NCBI RefSeq assembly: GCF_017877055.1
Contig: NZ_JAGIPG010000003.1
Span: forward strand, 1 to 64,000
DNA: 64,000 nucleotides
Origin: Neorhizobium galegae
GTDB taxonomy: Bacteria; Pseudomonadota; Alphaproteobacteria; Rhizobiales; Rhizobiaceae
Direction: 5' to 3'
Part shown: positions 35,123 through 44,314 of the stretch, one piece after another
How positions within the stretch are numbered: position 1 is the first letter of the stretch
Layout of the letters: each line of letters opens with the position of its first letter
Made by a program: the position numbers and the translations under genes
Notes under the pieces: model-generated
The model's input: only the letters and a program-made list of their open reading frames with translations
Databases searched by the model: none
What the model was told of the DNA's origin: nothing

Positions 35123-36634
35123 ATGGACGTGACCAGAAAATCGATCTCCGCGGCAATCGCTGCACTTTCACTCGGCGCCACGATCTCGACATCGGCGCTT
35201 GCACAGGACAAGACGCTGACCATTGCGATCACCAACACGATCAACACGTTCGATCCGCATATGACGGCATCCGTCGGCACCGACCTTAGCTTGCTCAGCC
35301 ACATCTATCCGTCGCTGGTTCTGCGCGGGCCCGACATGAAGATCGCTCCGGCTCTTGCAACCGAATGGACGAGCGTCGACGATCTGACCTGGCGCATCAA
35401 GCTGCGGTCGGACGCCACGTTCAACGATGGCGAGAAGATCGATGCCGAAGTGGTCAAATGGAACTTTGACCGTGTGCGCGACCCGGCCGTCAATGCCCGC
35501 ATCAAGGCCTGGTTCACGCTGATCTCCGACGTCAAGGTCATCAGCCCGACCGAGATCGAGATCAAGACGAGTTCGCCCTATCCGGCGATGATCGGCCAGC
35601 TGTCGATGTTCTTCCTGCTGCCGCCGAAATGGGCCGCCGGGCACAAGCCGGCGACCGAGACCGCTTCGGGCGGCGCCTATGTCATCTCCTCCGTCAAGCC
35701 GGGCGAGAGCATCACCCTCGACGCCAATCCGCAATATTGGGGTCCAAAGCCGGATTTCGGCAAGGTCGTCGTCCGCATCATTCCGGATGCCGCCAGCCGT
35801 GTCGCCGCGCTGCTTGCGGGCGAGGTCGATTTCATCAACTCGATCCCGACCACGGAAATTACCCGGATCAAGACGAGCGGCAGTGCCCAGGCCAGCGCGG
35901 TGCCGAGCACCCGCACCGCCTTCATCAAGTTCAACACGCTGAAGCCGCCGCTCGACAACAAACTGCTTCGCCAGGCACTGAACTACGCCGTCGACAAGGA
36001 AGGCATCGTCAAGGCGATCTTCAACGACCAGGCCGAGATCGCCAAGTGCCAGGTGACATCGAAGAGCTATTTCGGCTTCAACGCCGATCTGAAGCCCTAT
36101 GCCTATGATCCGGAAAAGGCGGCCGAACTTTTGAAGAAGGCAGGCGGTGCGCCGGCCGAGCCGATCGAAATCGAAGTGCCGACGGGCATCTACCTCAACG
36201 GCGAGGAAGTCGTCCAGGCCGTCGCCAGCCAACTGGAAGAGATCGGCGTCAAGACCAAGATCGTCGAGATGCAGTTCAGCGCCTATATGGACAAGTATCT
36301 GAAGACCAAGGACCTCGGCCGCATGAGCCTGCTCAGCCAGGCATGGCCGACGATCGATGCCGATGGTCTTCTGACCCTCTTCGCGCCGGGCAACATGTAT
36401 GCCTATTGGGAGAATGCCGATTTCGGCAAGGCCCTGGCGGATGGCCGCTCGACCATGGACGTGGCGAAGCGCCAGGCGGCCTACAAGAAGGCGACCGAGG
36501 TGATGTGCGACGAGGCGCCGGCGCTCTTCCTCTATACCCAGCCCGCCACCTACGGCCTGTCCAAGCGCATCACCTGGACCGCTCGGGGCGACGACTGGGT
36601 CCGCGCTTTCGACATGAAGCCTGCGGCGAACTGA
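35123..36634 (+). CDS. ABC transporter solute-binding protein, family 5 (DppA/OppA-like)
   Basis: A 503-residue periplasmic protein with a signal peptide (cleavage after ALAQ, about residue 28), then DKTLTIAITNTINTFDPHM and the family 5 block around EWTSVDDLTWRIKLRSDATFNDG. It delivers the ligand to the Dpp-type permeases encoded 7-9 kb upstream in the same operon. Family 5 proteins bind peptides, nickel, opines, sugars or other small organics; the pathway enzymes rather than peptidases around it argue for a non-peptide ligand. Confidence 0.88.
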   Translation: MDVTRKSISAAIAALSLGATISTSALAQDKTLTIAITNTINTFDPHMTASVGTDLSLLSHIYPSLVLRGPDMKIAPALATEWTSVDDLTWRIKLRSDATFNDGEKIDAEVVKWNFDRVRDPAVNARIKAWFTLISDVKVISPTEIEIKTSSPYPAMIGQLSMFFLLPPKWAAGHKPATETASGGAYVISSVKPGESITLDANPQYWGPKPDFGKVVVRIIPDAASRVAALLAGEVDFINSIPTTEITRIKTSGSAQASAVPSTRTAFIKFNTLKPPLDNKLLRQALNYAVDKEGIVKAIFNDQAEIAKCQVTSKSYFGFNADLKPYAYDPEKAAELLKKAGGAPAEPIEIEVPTGIYLNGEEVVQAVASQLEEIGVKTKIVEMQFSAYMDKYLKTKDLGRMSLLSQAWPTIDADGLLTLFAPGNMYAYWENADFGKALADGRSTMDVAKRQAAYKKATEVMCDEAPALFLYTQPATYGLSKRITWTARGDDWVRAFDMKPAAN

Positions 36635-36654
36635 GTCCAGGACGCCAGATTGTG

Positions 36655-36683
36655 CCATCCCGCTTCACGCCGAGGCGGGGTGG
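36655..36683 (+). terminator. hairpin after the binding protein gene
   Basis: CCATCCCGC (36655-36663) pairs with GCGGGGTGG (36675-36683) with one G-U, 11-base loop, followed by TCTTCC. No real U-run, so probably a partial or attenuating terminator or an mRNA-stabilising stem that uncouples the binding protein from the downstream hydrolase. Confidence 0.35.
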
Positions 36684-36785
36684 TCTTCCATTGGCCCATG
36701 ACAGTTGTCGAATCCAGCATCCACCGGACCGACGACCCGGCAGACGCACGCACTCGGACGCTATATCAGCAGAATAGGATACCCC

Positions 36786-37628
36786 ATGCCGACAGTGACA
36801 CTCAACAACGCCACCTTCGTCTACGACGACATCGGCAATCCCGATGCCGAGCCGATCATTGCGCTGCATGGCGGGCGCGGCATCGGCGATCGCCGCGGAG
36901 AGTTCAACGCCTACAAGGTCCTGTCGGACAAATACCGCGTCATTGCCTATGATCAGCGCGGCTGCGGGGAGACGAGCCTGACGCCGCCCTACACGTTCGA
37001 GCAGCTGGCCGATGACGTCGAGGCCTTTCGCGTGAACCTGTGCGGCGGCCGCAAGATCATCCTCGAGGGCGGTTCGTTCGGCGGCATGATCGCGCTCACC
37101 TATGCCGTGAAATACGGCCAGAACCTGTCGCGGTTGATCCTGCGCGGCACCGCTGCCAGCTATCACCACGAAGACGATGCCATGGTGGTGTTCAAGCAGC
37201 GTATTCACAAGGCGACCAGCGCTTCACTCGACATGCTCGACAAGATGTTCTCCGACAGGGTCAAGGACGATACCGAGCTGCGCCTGATCTGGCTGGCGCT
37301 GCAGCCGCTCTACTACGAAAAATTCGATCCGGATGCCGCGCTGGAGCGCACCCGCATCATGCATCTGCATGCCGAGACCCACAACGCACTGTTCAAGGAA
37401 CGCCTCTACGATCTGCGCGACAAGCTGAAAGACATCCCGGTTCCGACGCTGGTCGTCTGCGGTGCGCAAGACTGGATCTGCCCGCCGAACCATTCGCGCC
37501 TGATCGCGGAAAGCATCCCCAGCGGCGAACTTCTCGAGGTACCGAATGCAAACCATGCGGTCCATGTCGAAGCGCATGAGATCGTGATCGCGGCGATCCG
37601 CGAATTTTTGGCGCGGACTGCGAACTGA
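36786..37628 (+). CDS. alpha/beta hydrolase (proline iminopeptidase-like)
   Basis: A 280-residue soluble hydrolase. LHGGRGIGDRR forms the oxyanion region, DQRGCGETSLTPPYTFEQLADDVEAFR is typical of proline iminopeptidases, GGSFGGMIAL holds the Ser nucleophile, CGAQDWICPP the Asp and NANHAVHVEAH the His. Start ATG 36786 (MPTVTL) is chosen because the longer frame reads through intergenic sequence. Last gene of the operon; it could open an ester, amide or lactone intermediate. Confidence 0.82.
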   Translation: MPTVTLNNATFVYDDIGNPDAEPIIALHGGRGIGDRRGEFNAYKVLSDKYRVIAYDQRGCGETSLTPPYTFEQLADDVEAFRVNLCGGRKIILEGGSFGGMIALTYAVKYGQNLSRLILRGTAASYHHEDDAMVVFKQRIHKATSASLDMLDKMFSDRVKDDTELRLIWLALQPLYYEKFDPDAALERTRIMHLHAETHNALFKERLYDLRDKLKDIPVPTLVVCGAQDWICPPNHSRLIAESIPSGELLEVPNANHAVHVEAHEIVIAAIREFLARTAN

Positions 37629-37732
37629 GGTTCGCAAGCGCGCGATCTGCGATCCGTCAGCATCTCGCATCCTTCCGCCGTGCCGGCGGCGTTCCCGATG
37701 GCGAAGTGCCGTCTATGCCGACATGGTCTGCG

Positions 37733-37775
37733 GCACAGCCGGGACCTTTGCAACGGAACGACGCCCGGGTGATCC
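37733..37775. repeat. intergenic repeat, copy 1
   Basis: GCACAGCCGGGACC...ACGGAAC...GCCCGGG...ATCC recurs, imperfectly, at 38094-38139. Both copies are in the 512-base non-coding gap between two convergent genes, like the RIME/REP-type elements common in rhizobial intergenic DNA. The gap (37629-38140) holds no convincing gene. Confidence 0.45.
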
Positions 37776-38093
37776 TTGGGCTCCTGCTTCGGAACTCCGT
37801 CGCCTCGGCAGTCGGTAAGATCAAGACGGCGGTTGAGGCACGGACCGACAAGATCGGCATGGCGATCGGCCGCGGCTTCGATAGGGGACGCTAGCGTTCA
37901 TTTTCTTCTGCCGCTCGAATGTCTGTTTGAGAAAAATCCTTGCCCTTGAACAACAGGGGCGTGCCATTTCCCGAGCAAAGCACCCGGTCCAGCTCCGTTT
38001 CCCGACGGCCTTGACAACGAGTCGTCTTGCCAGCCAATCGGCGAATATTTTGGCCACTTTTCCGCTGGCTTCCCGTCATGCCGAAGCCCCCGC

Positions 38094-38139
38094 GCCACAG
38101 CCGGCGACCTTGTGACGGAACAAGGCCCGGGGCACATCC
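38094..38139. repeat. intergenic repeat, copy 2
   Basis: Second copy of the repeat at 37733-37775: GCCACAGCCGGCGACC...ACGGAAC...GCCCGGGG...ATCC. A GACGGA/TCCGTC pair flanks the core, giving a weak palindrome. It ends at the stop of the Ugp ATPase gene, so it may act as a transcript end structure. Confidence 0.45.
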
Positions 38140-38140
38140 G

Positions 38141-39184
38141 TCAAACCCTCTTTCCGGCGGCATCGAACAGATGGAAGCGGGTGGCGTCGGCCGTCAGGGC
38201 CATGGTCTCGCCGATCTGGATGCCGGAGCGGCCTGGGACGCGGAAGACGACAGGGCTGCCGTCCGCGGTCACGGCATGAACATAGCTTTCGGCGCCGACC
38301 AGTTCGACCGCCGCTACCTGAACTTCAGCCCTGACGGCCCCGGGAACATTGCCGTTGGCGATGACGATATCCTCCGGACGGATGCCGATCGTGGCGGCAT
38401 TGTTCGGCAGTCGCGCATCGGGCGACATCTTCCAGCCGGCGTCTTCGCCGAGTTTCATGAGGTTCATGGACGGCGAGCCGATGAAGGTCGCGACGAACGT
38501 GGTCGCAGGCTTTTCATAGAGCTCGATCGGCGTGCCGACCTGCTCGATCCGGCCGGCATTCAAGACGACCAGCCGGTCGGCCAGGGTCATTGCCTCCATC
38601 TGGTCGTGGGTGACGTAGATCGAGGTCGTGGCGAGCGAACGCTGCAGGCGGCGGATCTCGACACGCATCTGGACGCGCAGCTTGGCGTCGAGGTTGGAGA
38701 GCGGCTCGTCGAACAGGAAGGCGGCAGGCTTGCGCACGATGGCGCGGCCCATGGCAACGCGCTGACGCTGGCCACCGGAGAGCTGGCGCGGCTTGCGTTC
38801 GAGGAATGGCTCGATCTCAAGCGCACGGGCGGCCTCGGTGATGCGGCGATCGATCTCGTCCTTCGGCGTGTTGCGGTTCTTGAGGCCGTAGGCAAGGTTC
38901 TGCCGCACGGTCATGTGCGGATAGAGCGCGTAGTTCTGAAAAACCATGGCGATGTCCCGCTCTGCCGGTTCCAGTTCGTTGACGCGTTTGTCGGCAATCG
39001 TCACTTCGCCCGAGGAGATGCCTTCAAGACCTGCCACCATGCGCAGAAGTGTGGATTTGCCGCAGCCGGACGGACCGACCAGCACGATCATCTCGCCGTC
39101 TTCGATATCGAGCGACACGCCCTTGATCGCCTCGATGTTTCCGCCATAGACCTTGCGGACGTCCTTGAGTTCAATCCTTGCCAT
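38141..39184 (-). CDS. ABC transporter ATPase, UgpC-like
   Basis: A 347-residue CUT1-type sugar ATPase: Walker [10 protein letters not shown] at 37-45, signature LSGGQRQRV, Walker B AFLFDE with SNLD, and a C-terminal TOBE domain. The start is the ATG at 39184, which overlaps the permease stop by 1 base (TAATG); a longer frame upstream belongs to that gene's antiphase. Powers the UgpA/UgpE pair; UgpC-like ATPases are often shared by several sugar importers. Confidence 0.9.
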   Translation of the reverse strand: MARIELKDVRKVYGGNIEAIKGVSLDIEDGEMIVLVGPSGCGKSTLLRMVAGLEGISSGEVTIADKRVNELEPAERDIAMVFQNYALYPHMTVRQNLAYGLKNRNTPKDEIDRRITEAARALEIEPFLERKPRQLSGGQRQRVAMGRAIVRKPAAFLFDEPLSNLDAKLRVQMRVEIRRLQRSLATTSIYVTHDQMEAMTLADRLVVLNAGRIEQVGTPIELYEKPATTFVATFIGSPSMNLMKLGEDAGWKMSPDARLPNNAATIGIRPEDIVIANGNVPGAVRAEVQVAAVELVGAESYVHAVTADGSPVVFRVPGRSGIQIGETMALTADATRFHLFDAAGKRV

Positions 39185-40032
39185 TACTTCTCGGTCTCCA
39201 CCAAACCTTTGACGAACCAGCGCTGCATCAGCACCACGACGATGACGGGAGGAATAATCGCCAGGATCGCGGTGACCATGACGTAGTTCCACGGGGTCGA
39301 GGCATCCGCGAAATCGACCATGCGGCGCAGGCCGATGACGATCGTGTTCATCTTCGCGTCATTGGTGACCAGCAGCGGCCACAGATATTGTGTCCAGCCG
39401 TAGATGAACAGGATGACGAAGAGTGCCGCGATATTGGTCGTCGACAGCGGCAAAAGGATATCGCGCATGAAGCGGAACGGTCCCGCATTGTCGATACGGG
39501 CAGCCTCGACCATCTCGCCCGGGATCGTCAGGAAGAACTGCCGGAAGAGAAAGGTGGCGGTCGCCGACGCCATCAGCGGCAGCGTCAGTCCCGCATAGGT
39601 ATCGATAAGGCCGAGATCGACGATGACCTTGTAGGTCGGCAGGATGCGCACTTCCACCGGCAGCATCAGGGTGATGAAGATCATCCAGAAGAAGCCCATG
39701 CGGAAGGGAAAGCGGAAGAAGACGATCGCAAAGGCCGACAGGAAGGAGATGACGATCTTGCCTATGGCAATCGCGATCGCCACCACGAAGCTGTTGAACA
39801 ACAGTCGCTCAAGGCTCACCCCGACGACGCGCTCGACGCCGCCCGAGATGGATTCGGTGTAGTTCTCCATCATGTGGCCGCCGGGCAGCAGCGACAGCGG
39901 CGGACGGATGATGGCGGTCGACGTCGCCGTCGAGGCGATGAAAGTATAATAGATCGGAAAGGCGACAATGACGATGCCGAGGATCAGCATCAGATGCCCC
40001 ATGAGGATGGCGAGCGGGCGGTTCTCAATCAT
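39184..40032 (-). CDS. ABC transporter permease, UgpE-like
   Basis: A 282-residue permease with six helices; [22 protein letters not shown] is the EAA loop. MIENRPL at the start and the [12 protein letters not shown] loop match UgpE, the sn-glycerol-3-phosphate permease. Lies 9 bases after UgpA-like. Confidence 0.9.
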   Translation of the reverse strand: MIENRPLAILMGHLMLILGIVIVAFPIYYTFIASTATSTAIIRPPLSLLPGGHMMENYTESISGGVERVVGVSLERLLFNSFVVAIAIAIGKIVISFLSAFAIVFFRFPFRMGFFWMIFITLMLPVEVRILPTYKVIVDLGLIDTYAGLTLPLMASATATFLFRQFFLTIPGEMVEAARIDNAGPFRFMRDILLPLSTTNIAALFVILFIYGWTQYLWPLLVTNDAKMNTIVIGLRRMVDFADASTPWNYVMVTAILAIIPPVIVVVLMQRWFVKGLVETEK

Positions 40033-40041
40033 CGGGTCACC

Positions 40042-40923
40042 TCAACCATAATGCACGCGCCGCTCGACGAAGCGGAACTGGAAAGCCGTGAGCGCGATGA
40101 CGATGACCATCAGCACCACCGACTGGGCGGCCGACGAGCCGAGGTTGAGGTTCACGAAACCGTCGTTATAGACCTTGTAGACCAGCGTCTCGGTCGCCTT
40201 GGCAGGTCCGCCGCCGGTCACGGAGTGGATGATGCCGAACGTGTCGAAGAAGGCGTAGACGGTGTTGACGACAAGCAGGAAGAAGGTCGTCGGCGCAAGA
40301 AGCGGGAAGACGATCGTCCAGAAGCGGCGGCTGCCGCGGGCGCCGTCGATTGCGGCGGCCTCCAGCAGCGATTTCGGGATTGCCTGGAGGCCGGCGACGA
40401 AGAACAGGAAATTATAGCTGATCTGCTTCCAGGCGGCGGCAACCACGACCAGCACCATCGCCTGATCACCATTGAGCAATGGGTCCCAGGCAATGCCATT
40501 GCGTCTTAGAATATAGGCCAGGGTTCCCATGGCCGGATTGAACATGAAAAGCCACAGCATGCCGGCAACGGCCGGCGCCACGGCATAGGGAATGATCATC
40601 ATGGTGCGGTAGAAGCCCTTGCCGCGCACCACGAGATCCGCCGCCGTCGCCAGCAGCAGTGCCAGGCCCATGGAGAGCAGGGCGGTGGCGACGCTGAAGA
40701 CGATCGTCACCTGCAACGCATGAAGGTAATTCTCGTCCGACAGGATCAACCGGAAATTTGCCAATCCGACGAAATTGCTCTGCAGGCCGAACGGGTCTTC
40801 CCGCATGGCCGATTGATAGAGTGCCTGGCTTGCAGGCCAGAAGAAGAAAATGACCGTCAGGATGATCTGCGGCGCGACCAGGAAGTAGGGCAGGATCTTG
40901 TTCGGAAAGACGACGGTTTGCAC
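40042..40923 (-). CDS. ABC transporter permease, UgpA-like
   Basis: A 293-residue permease with an N-terminal helix after [42 protein letters not shown] in the first loop, and the EAA loop ([26 protein letters not shown]). [10 protein letters not shown] and the overall order are typical of UgpA. First permease of the operon. Confidence 0.9.
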   Translation of the reverse strand: MQTVVFPNKILPYFLVAPQIILTVIFFFWPASQALYQSAMREDPFGLQSNFVGLANFRLILSDENYLHALQVTIVFSVATALLSMGLALLLATAADLVVRGKGFYRTMMIIPYAVAPAVAGMLWLFMFNPAMGTLAYILRRNGIAWDPLLNGDQAMVLVVVAAAWKQISYNFLFFVAGLQAIPKSLLEAAAIDGARGSRRFWTIVFPLLAPTTFFLLVVNTVYAFFDTFGIIHSVTGGGPAKATETLVYKVYNDGFVNLNLGSSAAQSVVLMVIVIALTAFQFRFVERRVHYG

Positions 40924-40991
40924 GGGCAGGCTCCGTTGGAATGCGAACGGGGCCGCCCGTGCCGGGAAGATACGGGCGGCCTGGGCGGTGC

Positions 40992-42296
40992 TTACTTTTC
41001 GATTGCCTGCTGGATGGCGGCATTGCCACGTTCGACGGCCTTGTTGAGAGCAGTCTTGGCGTCCTGCTTTCCGGCCAGCATTGCCTCGAACTCCTCGTTC
41101 ATGATGTCGCGGACCTGCGGCAGGTTGACGAGGCGGACACCCTTGGAGTTTTCGGTCGGTGCCTTGCCCATCATCTGCAGCAGCGGTGCCTGGCGGCCGG
41201 GGTTCTTGTCGTAGAAGCCGGACTTCTTGGTGTCTTCATAAGCCGCCATCGTCACCGGCATATAGCCCGAGACCTGGTGCAGGCGGGCCTGGATCTTGGT
41301 CTGCGACAGGAAGTTGAAGAATTCCGCCGTGCCCTTGTATTCCGCATCGCTCTTGCCGGCGAAGACCCAGAGGCTAGCGCCGCCGGGAATGGTGTTCTGC
41401 GGACGGCCGGCGCCTTCATAATAGGGGAGCTGGCCGATGCCGTAGTTCATGCCGGTCTTGATGATGTCGCCGAGACCGCCGGAGGATTCCGTCAGGATGC
41501 CGCATTCCCCTGATGTGAAGAGCTGTTTCGCTTCGGAAGTACGGCCGCCGTAGCGGAAGGTCCCGTCCTTGGCGAGGTCGGCGATAGACTGGAAGTGTTT
41601 GACGAAGAAGTCGGAGTTGAAGGCGAGCTTCACGTCCACGCCGGCAAGGCCGTTTTCGTTGCTGCCATAGGAGACGTTGTTCCAGGCGGCGAAGTTCTCG
41701 GTCTGGATCCAGGTCAGCCAGGTCGAGCTCATGCCGCATGGGGCAGCGCCGCTGGTCTTGATCTTCCTGGCTGCATCGAACACCTGCGGCCAGGTCTTCG
41801 GCGGGTTGGCGACATCGAGGCCGGCCTTCTGGAAGATATCCTTGTTGTAATAGAGGATCGGCGACGAGGAGTTATAAGGGAAGGACAGCATGGTGCCGTC
41901 CGGCTTCGAATAATAGGCGACGATGCCGGGCAGGTACTGCGACTTGTCGAACTTGTAGCCGCCCTTGGTGAGGACGTCAGCGACCGGTACGATGGCGCCC
42001 TGGGCACCCATCATCACGCCGCTGCCTGCGTCGAAGACCTGGATGATCGCCGGCGGCTGCTTGGCGCGGAAGGCGGCGATGCCGGCATTCAGCGTTTCCG
42101 GATAGCTGCCCTTGAAGACAGGAACGATCTTGTAGTCCTTCTGGCCCTCGTTGAATTCCTTGGAGAGCTGCTCGACGACCTCGTTGTTGGCGCCGGTCAT
42201 GGCGTGCCACCATTGAATTTCGGTGACTGCCATGGCGCTCGACGCCATGAGCAGTGATGTGGTTGCGGCAATTGCCGAAGCAAGAACGATCTTCAT
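40992..42296 (-). CDS. sn-glycerol-3-phosphate-type solute-binding protein, UgpB-like
   Basis: A 434-residue secreted binding protein, signal peptide [24 protein letters not shown], mature start [20 protein letters not shown] as in Ugp[10 protein letters not shown] and [11 protein letters not shown] also match UgpB proteins that bind sn-glycerol-3-phosphate or glycerophosphodiesters. Together with UgpA, E and C it is a complete importer. RBS GGGAGGA before ATG 42296. Confidence 0.88.
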   Translation of the reverse strand: MKIVLASAIAATTSLLMASSAMAVTEIQWWHAMTGANNEVVEQLSKEFNEGQKDYKIVPVFKGSYPETLNAGIAAFRAKQPPAIIQVFDAGSGVMMGAQGAIVPVADVLTKGGYKFDKSQYLPGIVAYYSKPDGTMLSFPYNSSSPILYYNKDIFQKAGLDVANPPKTWPQVFDAARKIKTSGAAPCGMSSTWLTWIQTENFAAWNNVSYGSNENGLAGVDVKLAFNSDFFVKHFQSIADLAKDGTFRYGGRTSEAKQLFTSGECGILTESSGGLGDIIKTGMNYGIGQLPYYEGAGRPQNTIPGGASLWVFAGKSDAEYKGTAEFFNFLSQTKIQARLHQVSGYMPVTMAAYEDTKKSGFYDKNPGRQAPLLQMMGKAPTENSKGVRLVNLPQVRDIMNEEFEAMLAGKQDAKTALNKAVERGNAAIQQAIEK

Positions 42297-42331
42297 GGAT
42301 GTTTTCCTCCCTTTCCCATGAACAGACGATT

Positions 42332-42347
42332 GGGTCCGGCAGGACCC
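42332..42347 (-). other. short hairpin between phosphatase and ugpB-like genes
   Basis: GGGTCC/GGACCC with a 4-base loop lies upstream of UgpB. No U-run follows on the minus strand, so it is more likely an mRNA processing or differential-expression stem than a full terminator. It leaves open whether UgpB has its own promoter in the 105-base gap. Confidence 0.3.
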
Positions 42348-42401
42348 TTCTTGTGCGCGTCGCCCGATCCCGAGATTAGGAGCGCCGCGCGGATGCAGCG
42401 G

Positions 42402-43256
42402 CTATGCCGCCGCCGAATCTCCTCCGCTGACACCGGCGATGCGTTTGAGGTCACTGACGGCCCCGGGGCCTGCTGCGAGCACGGGCGCGCCCTTGGTCAG
42501 CCGCCCGCCTTCCGTGGGGAAGGGCAGGAACCAGCCGCCTGCTTCCTCGACGATGCAATAGCCGCCGAGGCAGTCCCAGGCGTGCATGTAGGGTTCGTAA
42601 TAGCCGACCAGCCGGCCGGCGGCGACATAGGCGAGCATCAGCGCACCCGACCCAAGCCGGACGAAATTGCCGCCACCTTCGAGGAGATCGCTGACGATCT
42701 TGGCGACGGCAGCCGGCGTGACATGATGGTTGGCGCCGATGCCGGTCAGCCCGTTGCGGATCGTCTTGCGCCCGTCGAGCGAAAGCCGCTTGCCGTTCAA
42801 CGTGGCGCCCTGTCCGGCCGCTGCGGAATAGATTTCTTCGTAACAGGGCACAAAAATGACGCCGACGACCGGCTTCTTGTCATGGAGGACAGCGATCGAG
42901 ACGCACCAGTTGGGCATGCCGCTGACAAACGGGCTGGTGCCGTCGATCGGATCGACGACCCAGGTATAACCGGAACTGCCCTCGGCAAGCCCGTATTCCT
43001 CGCCCAGAAAGCCGTCATCCGCGAATGTTTCGGACACGCGGTCGCGGATGAGGTTTTCCACCTCCCGGTCGGCGATCGAAACGACATCCTGCGGATCGCC
43101 CTTGGTTTCGATGACCAATGTTTCGCGCCGGCTGAAATAGGCGAACGCGACCTTTCCCGCTTCCCGCGCAACCTTTTCGGCAAGCGCGTGACGATCCCTG
43201 ATTTGCTGCTCGTTATTGTTCATGAAGAAACGTGTCCCTGTCTGCGGATCTTTCAT
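42402..43256 (-). CDS. inositol-monophosphatase-family phosphatase
   Basis: A 284-residue IMPase/FBPase-superfamily enzyme. GEEYG (Glu86-Glu87), DPIDGT (Asp102 to Thr107) and HAWDCLGGYCIVEEAGG give the complete set of Mg2+ ligands. Such enzymes dephosphorylate inositol, histidinol, PAP or sugar phosphates. ATG 43256 overlaps the AfuC-like stop (ATGA), so it is co-translated with a transporter for anionic solutes and is probably the intracellular phosphatase for the imported compound. Confidence 0.85.
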   Translation of the reverse strand: MKDPQTGTRFFMNNNEQQIRDRHALAEKVAREAGKVAFAYFSRRETLVIETKGDPQDVVSIADREVENLIRDRVSETFADDGFLGEEYGLAEGSSGYTWVVDPIDGTSPFVSGMPNWCVSIAVLHDKKPVVGVIFVPCYEEIYSAAAGQGATLNGKRLSLDGRKTIRNGLTGIGANHHVTPAAVAKIVSDLLEGGGNFVRLGSGALMLAYVAAGRLVGYYEPYMHAWDCLGGYCIVEEAGGWFLPFPTEGGRLTKGAPVLAAGPGAVSDLKRIAGVSGGDSAAA

Positions 43257-44314
43257 TCCGCGATGATGGCGATGCCGCGGCTCTTGAGGCCGATGGCGAC
43301 CTGTGTGCCGGGAGGAAGAGGGCGGTCGACCGACGGGTCGACGATGAACAACGTCCCGCCGCTCGTTTCCGCCTCGTATTCGATATGGTCGCCGAGATAG
43401 GCCGTATGCCTGATCCGCCCGAAAAAGGCGGCGCTTTCGGCCGGTTCGACCGTGATGGCATTCGGCCTTACCGCGAGCTTGCCGCGGCCGGGCCTCGCAC
43501 CGCGCGCCGGCACGACATGCCTCAGGCCTTCGATGCCGACGGTCGCCTGTGTGCCCGAGATATCGATGATCTCGCAGGGCACGACATTCGCCTCGCCGAT
43601 GAAGTCGGCGATGAAGGACGAGGCCGGTGCTTCGTAGAGGTCGCGCGGGCTGCCCTCCTGGGCGATCTCGCCGTCCTTCATCACGATGATCTTGTCGGAG
43701 ACCGCAAGCGCCTCGTCCTGGTCGTGGGTGACGTAGACGGCGGTGAACTGCAGGCGTTGCTGAAGCTCGCGGATTTCGGTGCGGACGCGGCGGCGCAGCC
43801 GCGCATCGAGGTTCGACAGCGGCTCGTCGAGCAGCAGGACCTGGGGTTCGAGGACCAGCGCGCGGGCGACGGCAACGCGCTGCTGCTGGCCGCCGGAAAG
43901 TTCAGCGGGAAGGCGGCGTCCCATGCCTGCAAGGCCGACGAGTTCGAGCCCGTGTTCGGCCTTTTGGCGCGCCTCTCTCCTGCTCAGCCCGGACGACTCC
44001 AGCCCGTAGGCGACGTTGTCGAGTGAATTCATGTGCGGGAAAAGCGCGTATGACTGGAAGACCATCGAGACGTCCCGCTCGTTGGCCGGCAGCATGGTGA
44101 CGTCCTTGCCGCCGATGAGGATGCGGCCGGAGCTCGGGTGTTCGAGGCCGGCGAGCATGCGCAGCGTCGTGGTCTTGCCGCAGCCGGAGGGGCCGAGCAA
44201 TGTCACCAGCGTGCCGGGCTCGACAGTCAGCGACAGGTCGTGAATGGCCGTGAAGGCGCCGAAAGTCTTGCGGACGTTCTGGAAGACGACGGAGCCGGCC
44301 TGGGTGAGGCTCAT
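43253..44314 (-). CDS. ABC transporter ATPase, AfuC/FbpC-like
   Basis: A 353-residue ATPase: Walker [10 protein letters not shown], signature LSGGQQQRV, Walker B VLLLDE, C-terminal TOBE domain. It partners a fused double permease and an AfuA-like binding protein; such sets import Fe3+ or, in the AfuABC branch, sugar phosphates. 4-base overlaps on both sides. Confidence 0.88.
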   Translation of the reverse strand: MSLTQAGSVVFQNVRKTFGAFTAIHDLSLTVEPGTLVTLLGPSGCGKTTTLRMLAGLEHPSSGRILIGGKDVTMLPANERDVSMVFQSYALFPHMNSLDNVAYGLESSGLSRREARQKAEHGLELVGLAGMGRRLPAELSGGQQQRVAVARALVLEPQVLLLDEPLSNLDARLRRRVRTEIRELQQRLQFTAVYVTHDQDEALAVSDKIIVMKDGEIAQEGSPRDLYEAPASSFIADFIGEANVVPCEIIDISGTQATVGIEGLRHVVPARGARPGRGKLAVRPNAITVEPAESAAFFGRIRHTAYLGDHIEYEAETSGGTLFIVDPSVDRPLPPGTQVAIGLKSRGIAIIAE

